Source: an uncultured Pirellulaceae bacterium (lineage in GTDB: Bacteria > Planctomycetota > Planctomycetia > Pirellulales > Pirellulaceae). From it: a DNA stretch of 38,044 nucleotides. Within the stretch, counting starts at the first letter, position 1, and the number at the start of each line of letters is the position of its first letter. Made by a program: the position numbers and the translations under genes. The stretch covers positions 1 to 38,044 of the forward strand of contig CAJQQR010000102.1 of assembly GCA_905480545.1 (NCBI GenBank). The letters run 5' to 3'. Positions 8,097 through 16,220 of this stretch are shown here, in pieces. Under the pieces are notes generated by a model that was given only the letters and a program-made list of their open reading frames with translations, searched no databases and was not told where the DNA came from.

Positions 8097-9020
8097 CTAA
8101 TCAGTTTCGTAAGTGAAATCGAAGGCAACGTGATGTAGGTGTTCGGATATCAATTGATCCATGCGGTCGTTCTGAGATACTGAGAAGTGTTCCTTCCAGC
8201 TGCCGATCTTGCCTTTCCGGTAAAAAGAACCCAGCTGTTCAACCTCGTGCATATTGGCGAATTCGCTGGCCCTCATCCTGTCAAAAGACGAGTTTTTCTC
8301 AATTTGCCGCAGCATTTTTTTCGTCAATTTAATTCCCAGAAACTCGGCAATCTTGACGACAGTGTTGTCGAATTTCAAAAGCAGGTCTTCGTAAGTCAGC
8401 AACAACAAGTTACTGGGGATTTCGCGTTGCCACCCAACGACATGATCAAACCAGCTGCCTCGTTGGACTTGCCCTGAAATAAATCGTTCGAACCAATGAT
8501 CCCATGAGCAATTGAAGTTACCCGCCCAGGCTTTCTCCGTTTCAAAATGAAAGTACGACACGCAGACATCTTTTGGATTACGCGCGATGTAAATAAACTT
8601 TCCGGCCTGTTTCGCTGGCCCCCCACCCAAGGCCATCTCAATTGGCATATGGCTCTTAAAAAGTCGGGGCGATTCCATTGAATCGACAACATCGAGAGAC
8701 TTTGGGAAGGGCCATGAAGCTTCCATCCAGATCATGTGCTGCCGCAAGGTTCCTTTATCCGGATTGGCCCCACCATTAATCAGCAACAAAAGAATCTGCG
8801 ACAACCAAGTCGAACCGGACTTTGGAAAACTGCAAAAGCTAATGTCAGAATCGAGCATTTGCACATCTCGCGATTGAGCGTAGCGAAGTGGTGTGACGTA
8901 AGGAGGCATGAGTCTACCGCTTAGCTTTCGAAAACGGTAACCATCGCTAGCCTCTTCGATTCCGTCTGATCCATTTTCGTTATAGCCATCATTGTAGGCC
9001 GGAATTTTTGATTCAGTCAT
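8097..9020 (-). CDS. Sulfotransferase family protein
   Basis: A 307-residue protein with the PAPS-binding elements of cytosolic/Golgi-type sulfotransferases: the 5'-phosphosulfate loop F-P-K-S-G-S-T-W-L at residues 65-73, the 3'-phosphate region R-N-P-K-D-V at 147-152 with Ser155, and a late R-K-G-K-I-G-S-W-K element near the C-terminus (usually R-K-G-x-x-G-D-W-K; here Asp is replaced by Ser). It should move sulfate from PAPS to a hydroxyl or amino group of an unknown acceptor. Marine planctomycetes carry many sulfatases and sulfotransferases tied to sulfated polysaccharides, but the acceptor cannot be read here. It lies downstream of the decarboxylase on the same strand (gap 116 bases). Confidence 0.9.
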   Translation of the reverse strand: MTESKIPAYNDGYNENGSDGIEEASDGYRFRKLSGRLMPPYVTPLRYAQSRDVQMLDSDISFCSFPKSGSTWLSQILLLLINGGANPDKGTLRQHMIWMEASWPFPKSLDVVDSMESPRLFKSHMPIEMALGGGPAKQAGKFIYIARNPKDVCVSYFHFETEKAWAGNFNCSWDHWFERFISGQVQRGSWFDHVVGWQREIPSNLLLLTYEDLLLKFDNTVVKIAEFLGIKLTKKMLRQIEKNSSFDRMRASEFANMHEVEQLGSFYRKGKIGSWKEHFSVSQNDRMDQLISEHLHHVAFDFTYETD

Positions 9021-9136
9021 AAAACTAAAGTTCTAAAACTTTCCGTTTGAGTGCGATCGAGAGCCATATGGTTGGTTCAAGTTTTACGCCGAGTTACATG
9101 ACCGCATGCCTTTACAAATGTATCCGTTCGACCTTT

Positions 9137-10438
9137 TCATTCAGTGAAGTCCGCCATATGCAAATCCTTCATTGAATCGAATGTCTCAGGTTTTCGCAGC
9201 CATTCGAAACGACCTGCCGAGTCCCAACCTACGATTCCTGGACGATAATTAATGAATGAATTGGCCAAGGCGATATTATATCCGCCAGTGCCGTAAAAAA
9301 GAATGGAATCCCCCACCTCAAGCTTCGGCACCGTTCGTGAATTCGCCAATTGGTCTCGCTGCATACAAGTCGGACCGCAAAAATCATACGTTTCCATCAT
9401 CGATTTTCGCGATGGCACGTGAACCGGAAAATCAAACTGGCTCGACAATGGGATTGCCGTCACGCCTGCATCGCAGATCACCGCAGCATTACGATTGTGT
9501 GCAGAGGGCCGAATCCCTAGCACAGTTGTAAGCGTAGCGCCAAACGGGCCAAAAATCGTTCTGCCTGGCTCGAAAAAAAGCACCGGATCATTTTTGCAAT
9601 TCGACAAGTAGTTCTTCAACGCTCCGTAAACTGCTTTGCAGTAGTCACCAACGTCCGGCAATTCGAGCGGTGTCGCGTCGTCTGTTCCGACGGCAGGAGC
9701 GATACTCGCAAGCCCGCCACCTACATTGATCCAACTTAATTCAACACCAAATACCGATTTCAAAAACTCCGCAAAAGTCGCGAGACACGCTCCTTGATGG
9801 CGGAACAAATCCAGATCACGGACATTGGTTCCAATTTGCGAATGCAAGCCACCCAAAGATAGCGATTTCGAATCGACCACGTAGCGGGCAATCATCGCCG
9901 CCTCGCTGCGATCAAGTGGTTCATCGGTTGAAAACCCAAACCGACTAAAGTGACCTTTGGTCGGCAAACTTAAACGCAAACCAACCTTTGCCACCAAATT
10001 TTCGGATGTGGCAATTTTCTCGATCCGTTTTATTTCGTCAAAATGGTCACAATTGATCTGGCTGCCACCGAGGATAGCATCTCTTAATACACCATCATTT
10101 TTCGCGGGACCGTTGAAAACAATTTCGCACTCGGCAACACCTAACCTCCTCGCCAAATCAAATTCAGGTTTTGAAACCACCTCTGCAAACGCGGAAAACT
10201 GATGAAGCTTCAACAAAAGTGCGGCGGTTGGATTTGTCTTGTAAGAAATCGCAACTTCACTGTTTGCGTAAAGTTGTCGAGCCGTTCGCTGAAAAGATTC
10301 GAATCGATCAGTCAAGCCCGTGATATCAATTACGTAAACTGGAGAACCAAATTCCCTCACCAACCTAGTTACGGATTCTTCATCCATCCTCAGGAAGCGA
10401 CTCGGAAATTTCGAATTTGTGATAGACGGATTTCTCAT
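9137..10438 (-). CDS. LysA/Orn-DAP-Arg decarboxylase-2 family PLP enzyme
   Basis: A 433-residue fold-type III PLP enzyme. The Schiff-base Lys is K67 in I-S-Y-K-T-N-P. A Gly-rich phosphate region, I-N-V-G-G-G-L, lies mid-protein, followed by E-P-G-R-T and the C-terminal catalytic Cys motif C-G-P-T-C. This is the layout of diaminopimelate decarboxylase and related group IV decarboxylases. The C-terminal motif and the substrate loop are not close enough to typical LysA for me to name the substrate. It could act on DAP, on a polyamine precursor, or in a natural-product pathway. It is divergent from hflX. The start is ATG at 10438; the domain begins about residue 20. Confidence 0.83.
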   Translation of the reverse strand: MRNPSITNSKFPSRFLRMDEESVTRLVREFGSPVYVIDITGLTDRFESFQRTARQLYANSEVAISYKTNPTAALLLKLHQFSAFAEVVSKPEFDLARRLGVAECEIVFNGPAKNDGVLRDAILGGSQINCDHFDEIKRIEKIATSENLVAKVGLRLSLPTKGHFSRFGFSTDEPLDRSEAAMIARYVVDSKSLSLGGLHSQIGTNVRDLDLFRHQGACLATFAEFLKSVFGVELSWINVGGGLASIAPAVGTDDATPLELPDVGDYCKAVYGALKNYLSNCKNDPVLFFEPGRTIFGPFGATLTTVLGIRPSAHNRNAAVICDAGVTAIPLSSQFDFPVHVPSRKSMMETYDFCGPTCMQRDQLANSRTVPKLEVGDSILFYGTGGYNIALANSFINYRPGIVGWDSAGRFEWLRKPETFDSMKDLHMADFTE

Positions 10439-10779
10439 GTTTTCCAGAATTCAACCAACGGTTGATATCCGTTGAATGATTGATATAGCAGTTGAAATTG
10501 GCGAAAATTTCGTACAGCAGAAATGGCCGCTGACTCCTGGGTTTTGCAAAAATTGTCCACTATTCGAAATTTCTGTTTAAATTTGGCCGAAGTGATCCGC
10601 TTTTTGCCTGCGGCGACGAACTGTCTAATTTTTAACGCTTTATTTCCGTAGGTTAATAGCCCTTAGTCAAAGCTGGCATCCCATAAAATCGCCATTCTGA
10701 CGCTACGCGAACCTTTTCATATTTTCGTCCTCTTGGGGTATAATACAAAAATTAGTTTGTCAATTATCTGGAGTCGTTT
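10439..10779. other. Divergent intergenic region between decarboxylase and hflX
   Basis: No coding frame is convincing. It holds the probable hflX promoter and ribosome binding site at its right end. The left part is A/T-rich with no repeat or hairpin that I could support. Confidence 0.6.
10739..10744 (+). promoter_or_regulatory. Candidate sigma70 -10 element for hflX
   Basis: A perfect TATAAT lies 35 bases before the proposed hflX start. The region 17 bases upstream (around 10716-10721) is only a weak -35 match, so the assignment rests on the -10 box and its position. Confidence 0.5.
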
Positions 10780-12183
10780 TTGCACGATAGAGAAAGAAGC
10801 GAAAAAACCGAAGGGGAACGAGCCATCCTCGTCAGCGTTTTACTTCCTGGTCAAGTCTACGAATCCGATCCGCTGAACGAATTAGAAGGGCTTGCAACGA
10901 CATCAGGTGCAATTGTTGTTGGCGGAATGACACAGCGACGTGAAACCCCCAGTCCGAATGCTTATTTGGGAACTGGAAAAGTTGAAGAACTGGCGATCTT
11001 AGTGGATCATTTTAAGGCAGACGTCGTTTTCTTCGATAATGATCTTGCGCCAAACCAAACAAGAAACCTCGAAAAAGCGATTGGCGTCAAAGTCCTTGAT
11101 CGAACCGAATTGATTTTGGACATCTTTTCAACGCATGCTCAAACTTATGAATCACGGCTTGCTGTTGAACTTGCCCAGCTGGAATACTCGTTGCCCAGAT
11201 TGAAACGAATGTGGACGCACCTCTCCCGAATGAAAATGGGGGTTGGTATGCGTGGGCCGGGTGAGAAGCAACTAGAGACCGACCGCCGTTTGGTAGAAAA
11301 ACGAATCCATGATTTAAAAACTGAATTGTCGGAATTCGAACGGCGTAAAGAACGCCAAGTTGCATCTCGGCGCGATCGCATGACCGTTTCGCTTGTTGGC
11401 TATACCAACGCGGGCAAAAGCACGCTGATGAACAATTTGACCGACGCTCAAGTCCTCGCCGAAGACAAGCTATTTGCAACCTTGGACACACGAACACGTC
11501 GGTGGCAACTTCCCAATTGGGGGCCCGTTTTACTGAGCGATACTGTTGGATTTATCCGCAATCTACCTCACCGTTTGATTGCCAGTTTTAAAGCAACTTT
11601 GGAGGAAGCGAACCAAGCTGACCTTTTGATACATGTTTGCGATGGCAGCAATCCAGCGGTTCGTGATCAAATTTCTTCCGTCTATGAAGTGTTGAAAGAA
11701 ATCGGAATCGAAGAGAAAGATACATTGCTTGCGATTAACAAAACGGATGTTGAGGGTTCAGATGCCTACGTCCAAAGCGTTTTGAATCGTTACCCTAATG
11801 CCATTCCAATCAGTGCATATACCAGTGACGGTTTAGATGCGTTTGCCCACGCGGTTAGTGATGCCCTGAGCCGCTCGTTTAAGGAAATTGACATCGAAAC
11901 AGGTGTTGATAACGGCCGGATGATCGCATACTGCTCGGCGCATGGTGATGTACTTTCGACATCGTATTCGGATGACAAAGTGACAATTCATTGCCGAATG
12001 CCGCAGCGGTTTCTTGGCCGTATCAACGATCCAACGGTCACGATTCGAAATCGTCGTGACATTGGTTCGCTAGAGGAATTAAAGGAAGGCATAACGGCAA
12101 GCGAAACCAATAATGGTCCCGCTCCAAATGCTGAATTGCACGAAACTGTTGCTGAAGACATCGCAACTGAAGACGTGGCATAA
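10780..12183 (+). CDS. hflX: GTPase HflX
   Basis: A 467-residue GTPase of the HflX family, which binds the 50S subunit and splits or rescues stalled ribosomes. G motifs are clear: GYTNAGKST at 207-215, DTVG at 254-257 and NKTD at 320-323. The HflX-specific N-terminal domain is present (T-P-S-P-N-A-Y-L-G-T-G-K), as is the Gly-rich linker G-V-G-M-R-G-P-G-E-K-Q-L-E-T-D-R-R. The start is TTG at 10780, chosen because GGAG lies at 10770-10773 six bases before it and no ATG fits as well. The last 30 residues are a low-complexity acidic tail. The TAA overlaps the next ATG by one base. Confidence 0.95.
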   Translation: MHDRERSEKTEGERAILVSVLLPGQVYESDPLNELEGLATTSGAIVVGGMTQRRETPSPNAYLGTGKVEELAILVDHFKADVVFFDNDLAPNQTRNLEKAIGVKVLDRTELILDIFSTHAQTYESRLAVELAQLEYSLPRLKRMWTHLSRMKMGVGMRGPGEKQLETDRRLVEKRIHDLKTELSEFERRKERQVASRRDRMTVSLVGYTNAGKSTLMNNLTDAQVLAEDKLFATLDTRTRRWQLPNWGPVLLSDTVGFIRNLPHRLIASFKATLEEANQADLLIHVCDGSNPAVRDQISSVYEVLKEIGIEEKDTLLAINKTDVEGSDAYVQSVLNRYPNAIPISAYTSDGLDAFAHAVSDALSRSFKEIDIETGVDNGRMIAYCSAHGDVLSTSYSDDKVTIHCRMPQRFLGRINDPTVTIRNRRDIGSLEELKEGITASETNNGPAPNAELHETVAEDIATEDVA

Positions 12184-12962
12184 TGGTTCGTAGAAAGTTA
12201 GAACAGAAGCGAGTTGTCCTGACCGGCGCGTCCAGTGGGATCGGATTCGAGTTGGCAAAACAGCTTTTGAAGAAGGGCTGTCGGCTCGTTGCAACGGCTC
12301 GACGTCAAGAGCGTCTCAAAGAGCTTAAAAAATTTACAAATTCTTCAGATCAACTGGAGATTGTTTCAGGCGATATCGTTTCCGCGAAACTCCGCCAAAA
12401 TCTAGTCGACAAGGCCATCACGTCATTTGGTGGCGTCGACATTCTTATCAACAATGCAGGGATCGGCGGGCTTGGGCCGTTTGAAAAATCAACTGAAGAT
12501 TCGATGCGGAAGATCATGGAGGTCAATTTCTTTGCACCGGTCGAGTTAACCCGCATCGCAATCCCGATTCTGCGAAAGGGAGTTTGCCCGATCATCGTGA
12601 ACATCAGCAGCGTTCTTGGCCACCGGGCGGTTCCCGAAAAAAGCGAATACTGTGCGTCGAAATTTGCGATCCACGGTTTCTCAGACTCGCTACGCGCCGA
12701 ACTAAAAGGGGAAATCGATTTACTCCTGGTGAGCCCATCAACAACTCAAAGTGAGTTTTTCGATCGTGCAGTTGAAAACAACAGTGACCGGGATTGGACA
12801 CCCCAAAAAGCGATGCCTCCCGCTGTGGTCGCCAAAAAATCAATCCAAGCGATCATGGCTGGTAAACATGAGATCGTCTTGACGCTGGGTGGAAAAGGCC
12901 TTGTTTTCCTTGATAACATCGCACCAACATTGACTAACAAATTAGTACAGCGTTTTGGCTAA
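12183..12962 (+). CDS. Short-chain dehydrogenase/reductase (SDR)
   Basis: A 259-residue classical SDR. It shows the Rossmann motif TGASSGIG at 14-21, NNAG at 90-93, and the catalytic Ser143, Tyr156 and Lys160 in Y-C-A-S-K. Basic residues after beta-2 (A-R-R-Q-E-R) favour NADP(H) over NAD(H). The substrate is unknown. Its ATG shares one base with the hflX TAA (TAATG), so it is probably translated from the hflX transcript. It is convergent with the gene at 12985-14016. Confidence 0.92.
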   Translation: MVRRKLEQKRVVLTGASSGIGFELAKQLLKKGCRLVATARRQERLKELKKFTNSSDQLEIVSGDIVSAKLRQNLVDKAITSFGGVDILINNAGIGGLGPFEKSTEDSMRKIMEVNFFAPVELTRIAIPILRKGVCPIIVNISSVLGHRAVPEKSEYCASKFAIHGFSDSLRAELKGEIDLLLVSPSTTQSEFFDRAVENNSDRDWTPQKAMPPAVVAKKSIQAIMAGKHEIVLTLGGKGLVFLDNIAPTLTNKLVQRFG

Positions 12963-12984
12963 TGGCGAGATGCCAAGTGTTACG

Positions 12985-14016
12985 TCAATGGTGAATCGCT
13001 GGATTCACATTCAGAAACGAGACATCTCGATTAAAACGTACGCCGGATTGATCTTCCAAGGAGTGCCGGTCAAACGTTTCATGCAGTCCCCTGATGCAGG
13101 GCCTGATTTGTTTGCCTGCGAATCGAAAAAATTCTCGCGCAGGTGATTGCCGACAATATCGAGGAACCAGGTTCATCGCTGATCCACAGAGACGCTTTAT
13201 TGAAGCAATGGAGTGATTGGTGAATCCGCTATTTCCTTTTGAGCAATTGCTTCGATCGGCTAAGCAAACGCAGTGGCAATGCAAACATTCCGTAGCGTTT
13301 CGCGGCACATTCCAAAACGCATTGTGAATATAAAACGCACCGTATTCAGAAGTGTCGATATCAGAAATGGAAGTACAGAATTCTGGAAGGCAGGGCATGA
13401 ACCCGCTTTGAATGCGGAGATGCTCAACGGTGACTCTTGTAATGCATTCCCGGTCGAGTTGCATGTTAAAGCGAGAGCAAACAAGACGACGGCGTTGAAC
13501 CAGCAACATCGGTTGGCTTAGCATTCGAACCATTTCAGCGTAATTTTGACCACGACAAATTGGCTGGTCTAGCTGGTGATTCAACTTTGCATGCAACAGT
13601 TGCTTTCCATTCGTGCAAACTTGGAACCGATCTAAGCAATGTTCCATCCACGCTTTTTCCTTCGGAAACCCAAAGAATCGGCGGCCACCAATAATAGGTA
13701 ACACTCGATCGAGATAAAGTTTTGGAAAGAACATATAGGTCTTACCCAGGTAGGTCACGTCGGGCACGACCACAATCACTTCGTTGTACTTCTTCAGAAA
13801 GCGAACGTCTCGCTGGGTGCCCAGCATCAAGATCACCTTGTGAGTTAAAGCACCTGGCGTTTTTAAGCACACACCCGCGGGCAACCACTGGGCAACCACA
13901 TGTCTGTCAATATCCAAAGCGAAAACGGTGGCGGAGAACTTACCTTCCAGGGAATAGCCGTCATGGCAAATCCCAATGATCATCGCCAGAAAAAAAGCCG
14001 TTGGGATCTGTTTCAT
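12985..14016 (-). CDS. Acetoacetate decarboxylase-like protein with anomalous C-terminal tail
   Basis: A 343-residue frame. Residues 25-239 resemble the acetoacetate decarboxylase family: V-I-L-M-L-G-T-Q-R-D-V-R, then Y-L-D-R-V-L-P-I-I-G-G-R-R-F-F-G-F-P-K (Lys119 probably equals the Schiff-base Lys of that family), and later S-G-F-M-P-C-L-P with D-I-D-T-S-E-Y-G-A-F. The first 20 residues are signal-like. From about residue 240 on (13299-12985) the sequence becomes rich in Cys, His and Ser and stops looking like the family. The original stop may have been lost, or a frameshift may have joined unrelated sequence. It may be a degenerating gene. Function is inferred from motifs only. Confidence 0.65.
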   Translation of the reverse strand: MKQIPTAFFLAMIIGICHDGYSLEGKFSATVFALDIDRHVVAQWLPAGVCLKTPGALTHKVILMLGTQRDVRFLKKYNEVIVVVPDVTYLGKTYMFFPKLYLDRVLPIIGGRRFFGFPKEKAWMEHCLDRFQVCTNGKQLLHAKLNHQLDQPICRGQNYAEMVRMLSQPMLLVQRRRLVCSRFNMQLDRECITRVTVEHLRIQSGFMPCLPEFCTSISDIDTSEYGAFYIHNAFWNVPRNATECLHCHCVCLADRSNCSKGNSGFTNHSIASIKRLCGSAMNLVPRYCRQSPAREFFRFAGKQIRPCIRGLHETFDRHSLEDQSGVRFNRDVSFLNVNPAIHH

Positions 14017-14436
14017 TTCCTGCCCTTACTGGAATGCACACGCCCCGAATCGACTAGAGGCGGGAAAGGGGTGAACCGCTTTTGAGTCAAACGCTAATCG
14101 TACCGTAGACAGAAATTTTCGGAAACAATGAAAATCCTGCATAGTGGATGGTTGCATCGATTGGGAGAGCACGCCACCTGGAACTCCGGTATTCGAATGG
14201 AAAATTTTAAACGCCACATACGAATTTCGGAACGATTCGACTTCTTCTGTGATCTCTTGAATTTCTCCCAAGTTCAGATTCGGAGAGTTTTTTATGCATT
14301 TATGAAAAAGATTCCAGCCCTGACCTCGCGATAGCAAAACACTTTTCGACTGAACGCAAAGGCGTCAGTTCAAAGCCTCTCCAAACCGAAATCATTTCCC
14401 CGAAAGCCGACACCATGTGCCTGAGACAGCAGGCCT
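14017..14436. other. Intergenic region of 420 bases without a supported gene
   Basis: Short open frames exist on both strands (14026-14337 minus, from a TTG; 14128-14334 plus). Neither has family features, a plausible ribosome binding site or protein-like composition. I saw no convincing promoter, hairpin or repeat. Confidence 0.5.
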
Positions 14437-15225
14437 TTAAAAAGCTGAATTCCTAGCCATTCCGCTTGGAAAAAAACTCAAAATCTCCTCGAGCCCTTCA
14501 GTTGCACCCACGTTTAATTTGATGTCAACGATATTTGACAGATCCGTTTCCTCAGGGTTAATTTCAACGGTTAGGCAATTTCGACTCGCTGCGATATGGA
14601 CCGGATTGGAGATGTACGGAAACAATGCTGACGTACCAATGACAACAATCGCATCGAATCCGAAATTCAATTGGTGCTGCAACGAATTCATTTCTGTTTC
14701 CGGTAACATCTCGTCAAACAGAACAACAGTCGGACGGAGCATCCGACCACACTGTGGACAATTGGGAATCTTCTCACGATCTTCAATTGCTGATGATTCA
14801 CAACCATATGAACATCTGGTGCAACGCATTTTTCGCATCGTTCCGTGAATCTCGATCACATTCTTACTACCCGCGTCTTTGTGAAAACCATCGATATTTT
14901 GCGTTAACACCCAAACATCGCGAATCTGATCTTCTATTTCGGCAATGATTTGATGGCCGCGGTTGAACGACTTACCTTCGCAAGCATTTGCAATTTGCGT
15001 CAAATACTTCCAAGTCAAGTGCGGTCGTTCGGAAAACATCCCGCCACTTAACGCAACTTCAATGGGAATACCGTCTTCGGTTTCCTTGTCTTCGTACAAT
15101 CCAGCCACGCCCCGATACGTCGGCAAACCTGAATCTACGGAAATGCCAGCACCCGTAATAAACAAGACCCGGTGGATATCATTGACCCATCGCTCAATCT
15201 CTGGTTTCGAAAATCCGTTCGTCAT
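14437..15225 (-). CDS. Sir2-family NAD-dependent protein deacylase (sirtuin)
   Basis: A 262-residue sirtuin. It shows the NAD-binding G-A-G-I-S at 25-29 with S-G-L-P-T-Y-R-G, T-Q-N-I-D at 108-112, the catalytic His127 in I-H-G-T, and a structural zinc site with Cys135, Cys138, Cys156 and Cys159. It removes acyl groups from protein lysines using NAD. The class III (SIRT5-like) pocket Tyr/Arg pair is not obvious: the segment after the R-G loop is V-A-G-L-Y-E-D. I therefore cannot say which acyl group is preferred. It has the normal length for bacterial enzymes and lies downstream of the ABC-2 permease on the same strand. Confidence 0.92.
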   Translation of the reverse strand: MTNGFSKPEIERWVNDIHRVLFITGAGISVDSGLPTYRGVAGLYEDKETEDGIPIEVALSGGMFSERPHLTWKYLTQIANACEGKSFNRGHQIIAEIEDQIRDVWVLTQNIDGFHKDAGSKNVIEIHGTMRKMRCTRCSYGCESSAIEDREKIPNCPQCGRMLRPTVVLFDEMLPETEMNSLQHQLNFGFDAIVVIGTSALFPYISNPVHIAASRNCLTVEINPEETDLSNIVDIKLNVGATEGLEEILSFFPSGMARNSAF

Positions 15226-15263
15226 GATTCAAGTTTAAAGCGGGTGCTCCAAAAAGGGACAAA

Positions 15264-16112
15264 TCATCCGCCGAATCCGGAATAACGCTTTACGCCACGC
15301 GCCCACATCAAGCGAATCAAACCTACAAAACCAACAAGCCAAACAAACTCAATCAGTATTTCAAACCACAATCGATCGGGTGGAATTTTTCCGAGAAATA
15401 CGGCCGCAGGAAAGTATGCAAAGTACTTCAGCGGCGAAAAATGAATAATAGCTTGCCAATTGATCGGATCGGTTGGAAGTAAATCAAGCGGGAACATGTG
15501 CCCCGAGAGAAAGAAATTCAACAGCATATACACAAACGTAATGGATGTAACTTCCAGCCACCAGAAACCAACCAGTCCGATGCAGGCTTCGATGCAAAAT
15601 CCAAGAATAAACCCCATCACTAAACTCAAAAGATAAGCGACAAAAATCTCGACAGGTGGCCACCCCGCATCAAAGAATCCGCGACACAAAAAGAATACGA
15701 ACGAAAACGGAATGATGGCGATCAAGTAGTAAACCAGTTTGTGTGCAATTCGCTGCACAAAAAGACAGCCCAACATGTCGACTGGTTGAATCAAAAACTT
15801 TTTGATTTCACCATTTTGAATCTGCCTTGCAATTCCTCCAGTCAATCCGGGCATGCTTGAAAACGCACGACTGACCATCGCCAACAAATAATAGGCGACC
15901 ATATCGTGGTAATCATACCCAGAGATATCGCCTTTCCCTCCCGACAACTTGATCGACTCGAAAATTGCGTTCCACAAAAAGACTTGCGTGATAATCGGCA
16001 GGAATCGCATCAACGTCCCCAACGCAAAGTCACCACGATAAACCAGTCGTTCTTCAATCGAAATCTTAAAGAAATACCACCAAGTGGTTGCGCGAATGGC
16101 GATGTTATACAA
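15264..16112 (-). CDS. ABC-2 family transporter permease
   Basis: A 282-residue membrane protein with about six hydrophobic segments. It begins with a cytoplasmic [18 protein letters not shown] element and has the characteristic [13 protein letters not shown] and [13 protein letters not shown] motifs of the DUF990/ABC-2 permease group. It would form the membrane part of an exporter, but no ATPase gene adjoins it. The start is TTG at 16112; no clear ribosome binding site was found. It lies downstream of the large secreted protein gene on the same strand (gap 108 bases). Confidence 0.85.
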   Translation of the reverse strand: MYNIAIRATTWWYFFKISIEERLVYRGDFALGTLMRFLPIITQVFLWNAIFESIKLSGGKGDISGYDYHDMVAYYLLAMVSRAFSSMPGLTGGIARQIQNGEIKKFLIQPVDMLGCLFVQRIAHKLVYYLIAIIPFSFVFFLCRGFFDAGWPPVEIFVAYLLSLVMGFILGFCIEACIGLVGFWWLEVTSITFVYMLLNFFLSGHMFPLDLLPTDPINWQAIIHFSPLKYFAYFPAAVFLGKIPPDRLWFEILIEFVWLVGFVGLIRLMWARGVKRYSGFGG

Positions 16113-16220
16113 GAGAGTCTTTATTCAAAAAAACTGAGGCGAATCGTGAACAAACGCCTATTTTATGCGAGTCAACGAAAAATCAGAATGCGGCATGAAT
16201 GCCCAGTGGTCACTAGCGAT

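Noticed and set aside
14026-14337. 103-residue minus-strand frame
   Set aside because: TTG start, no ribosome binding site, no family features.
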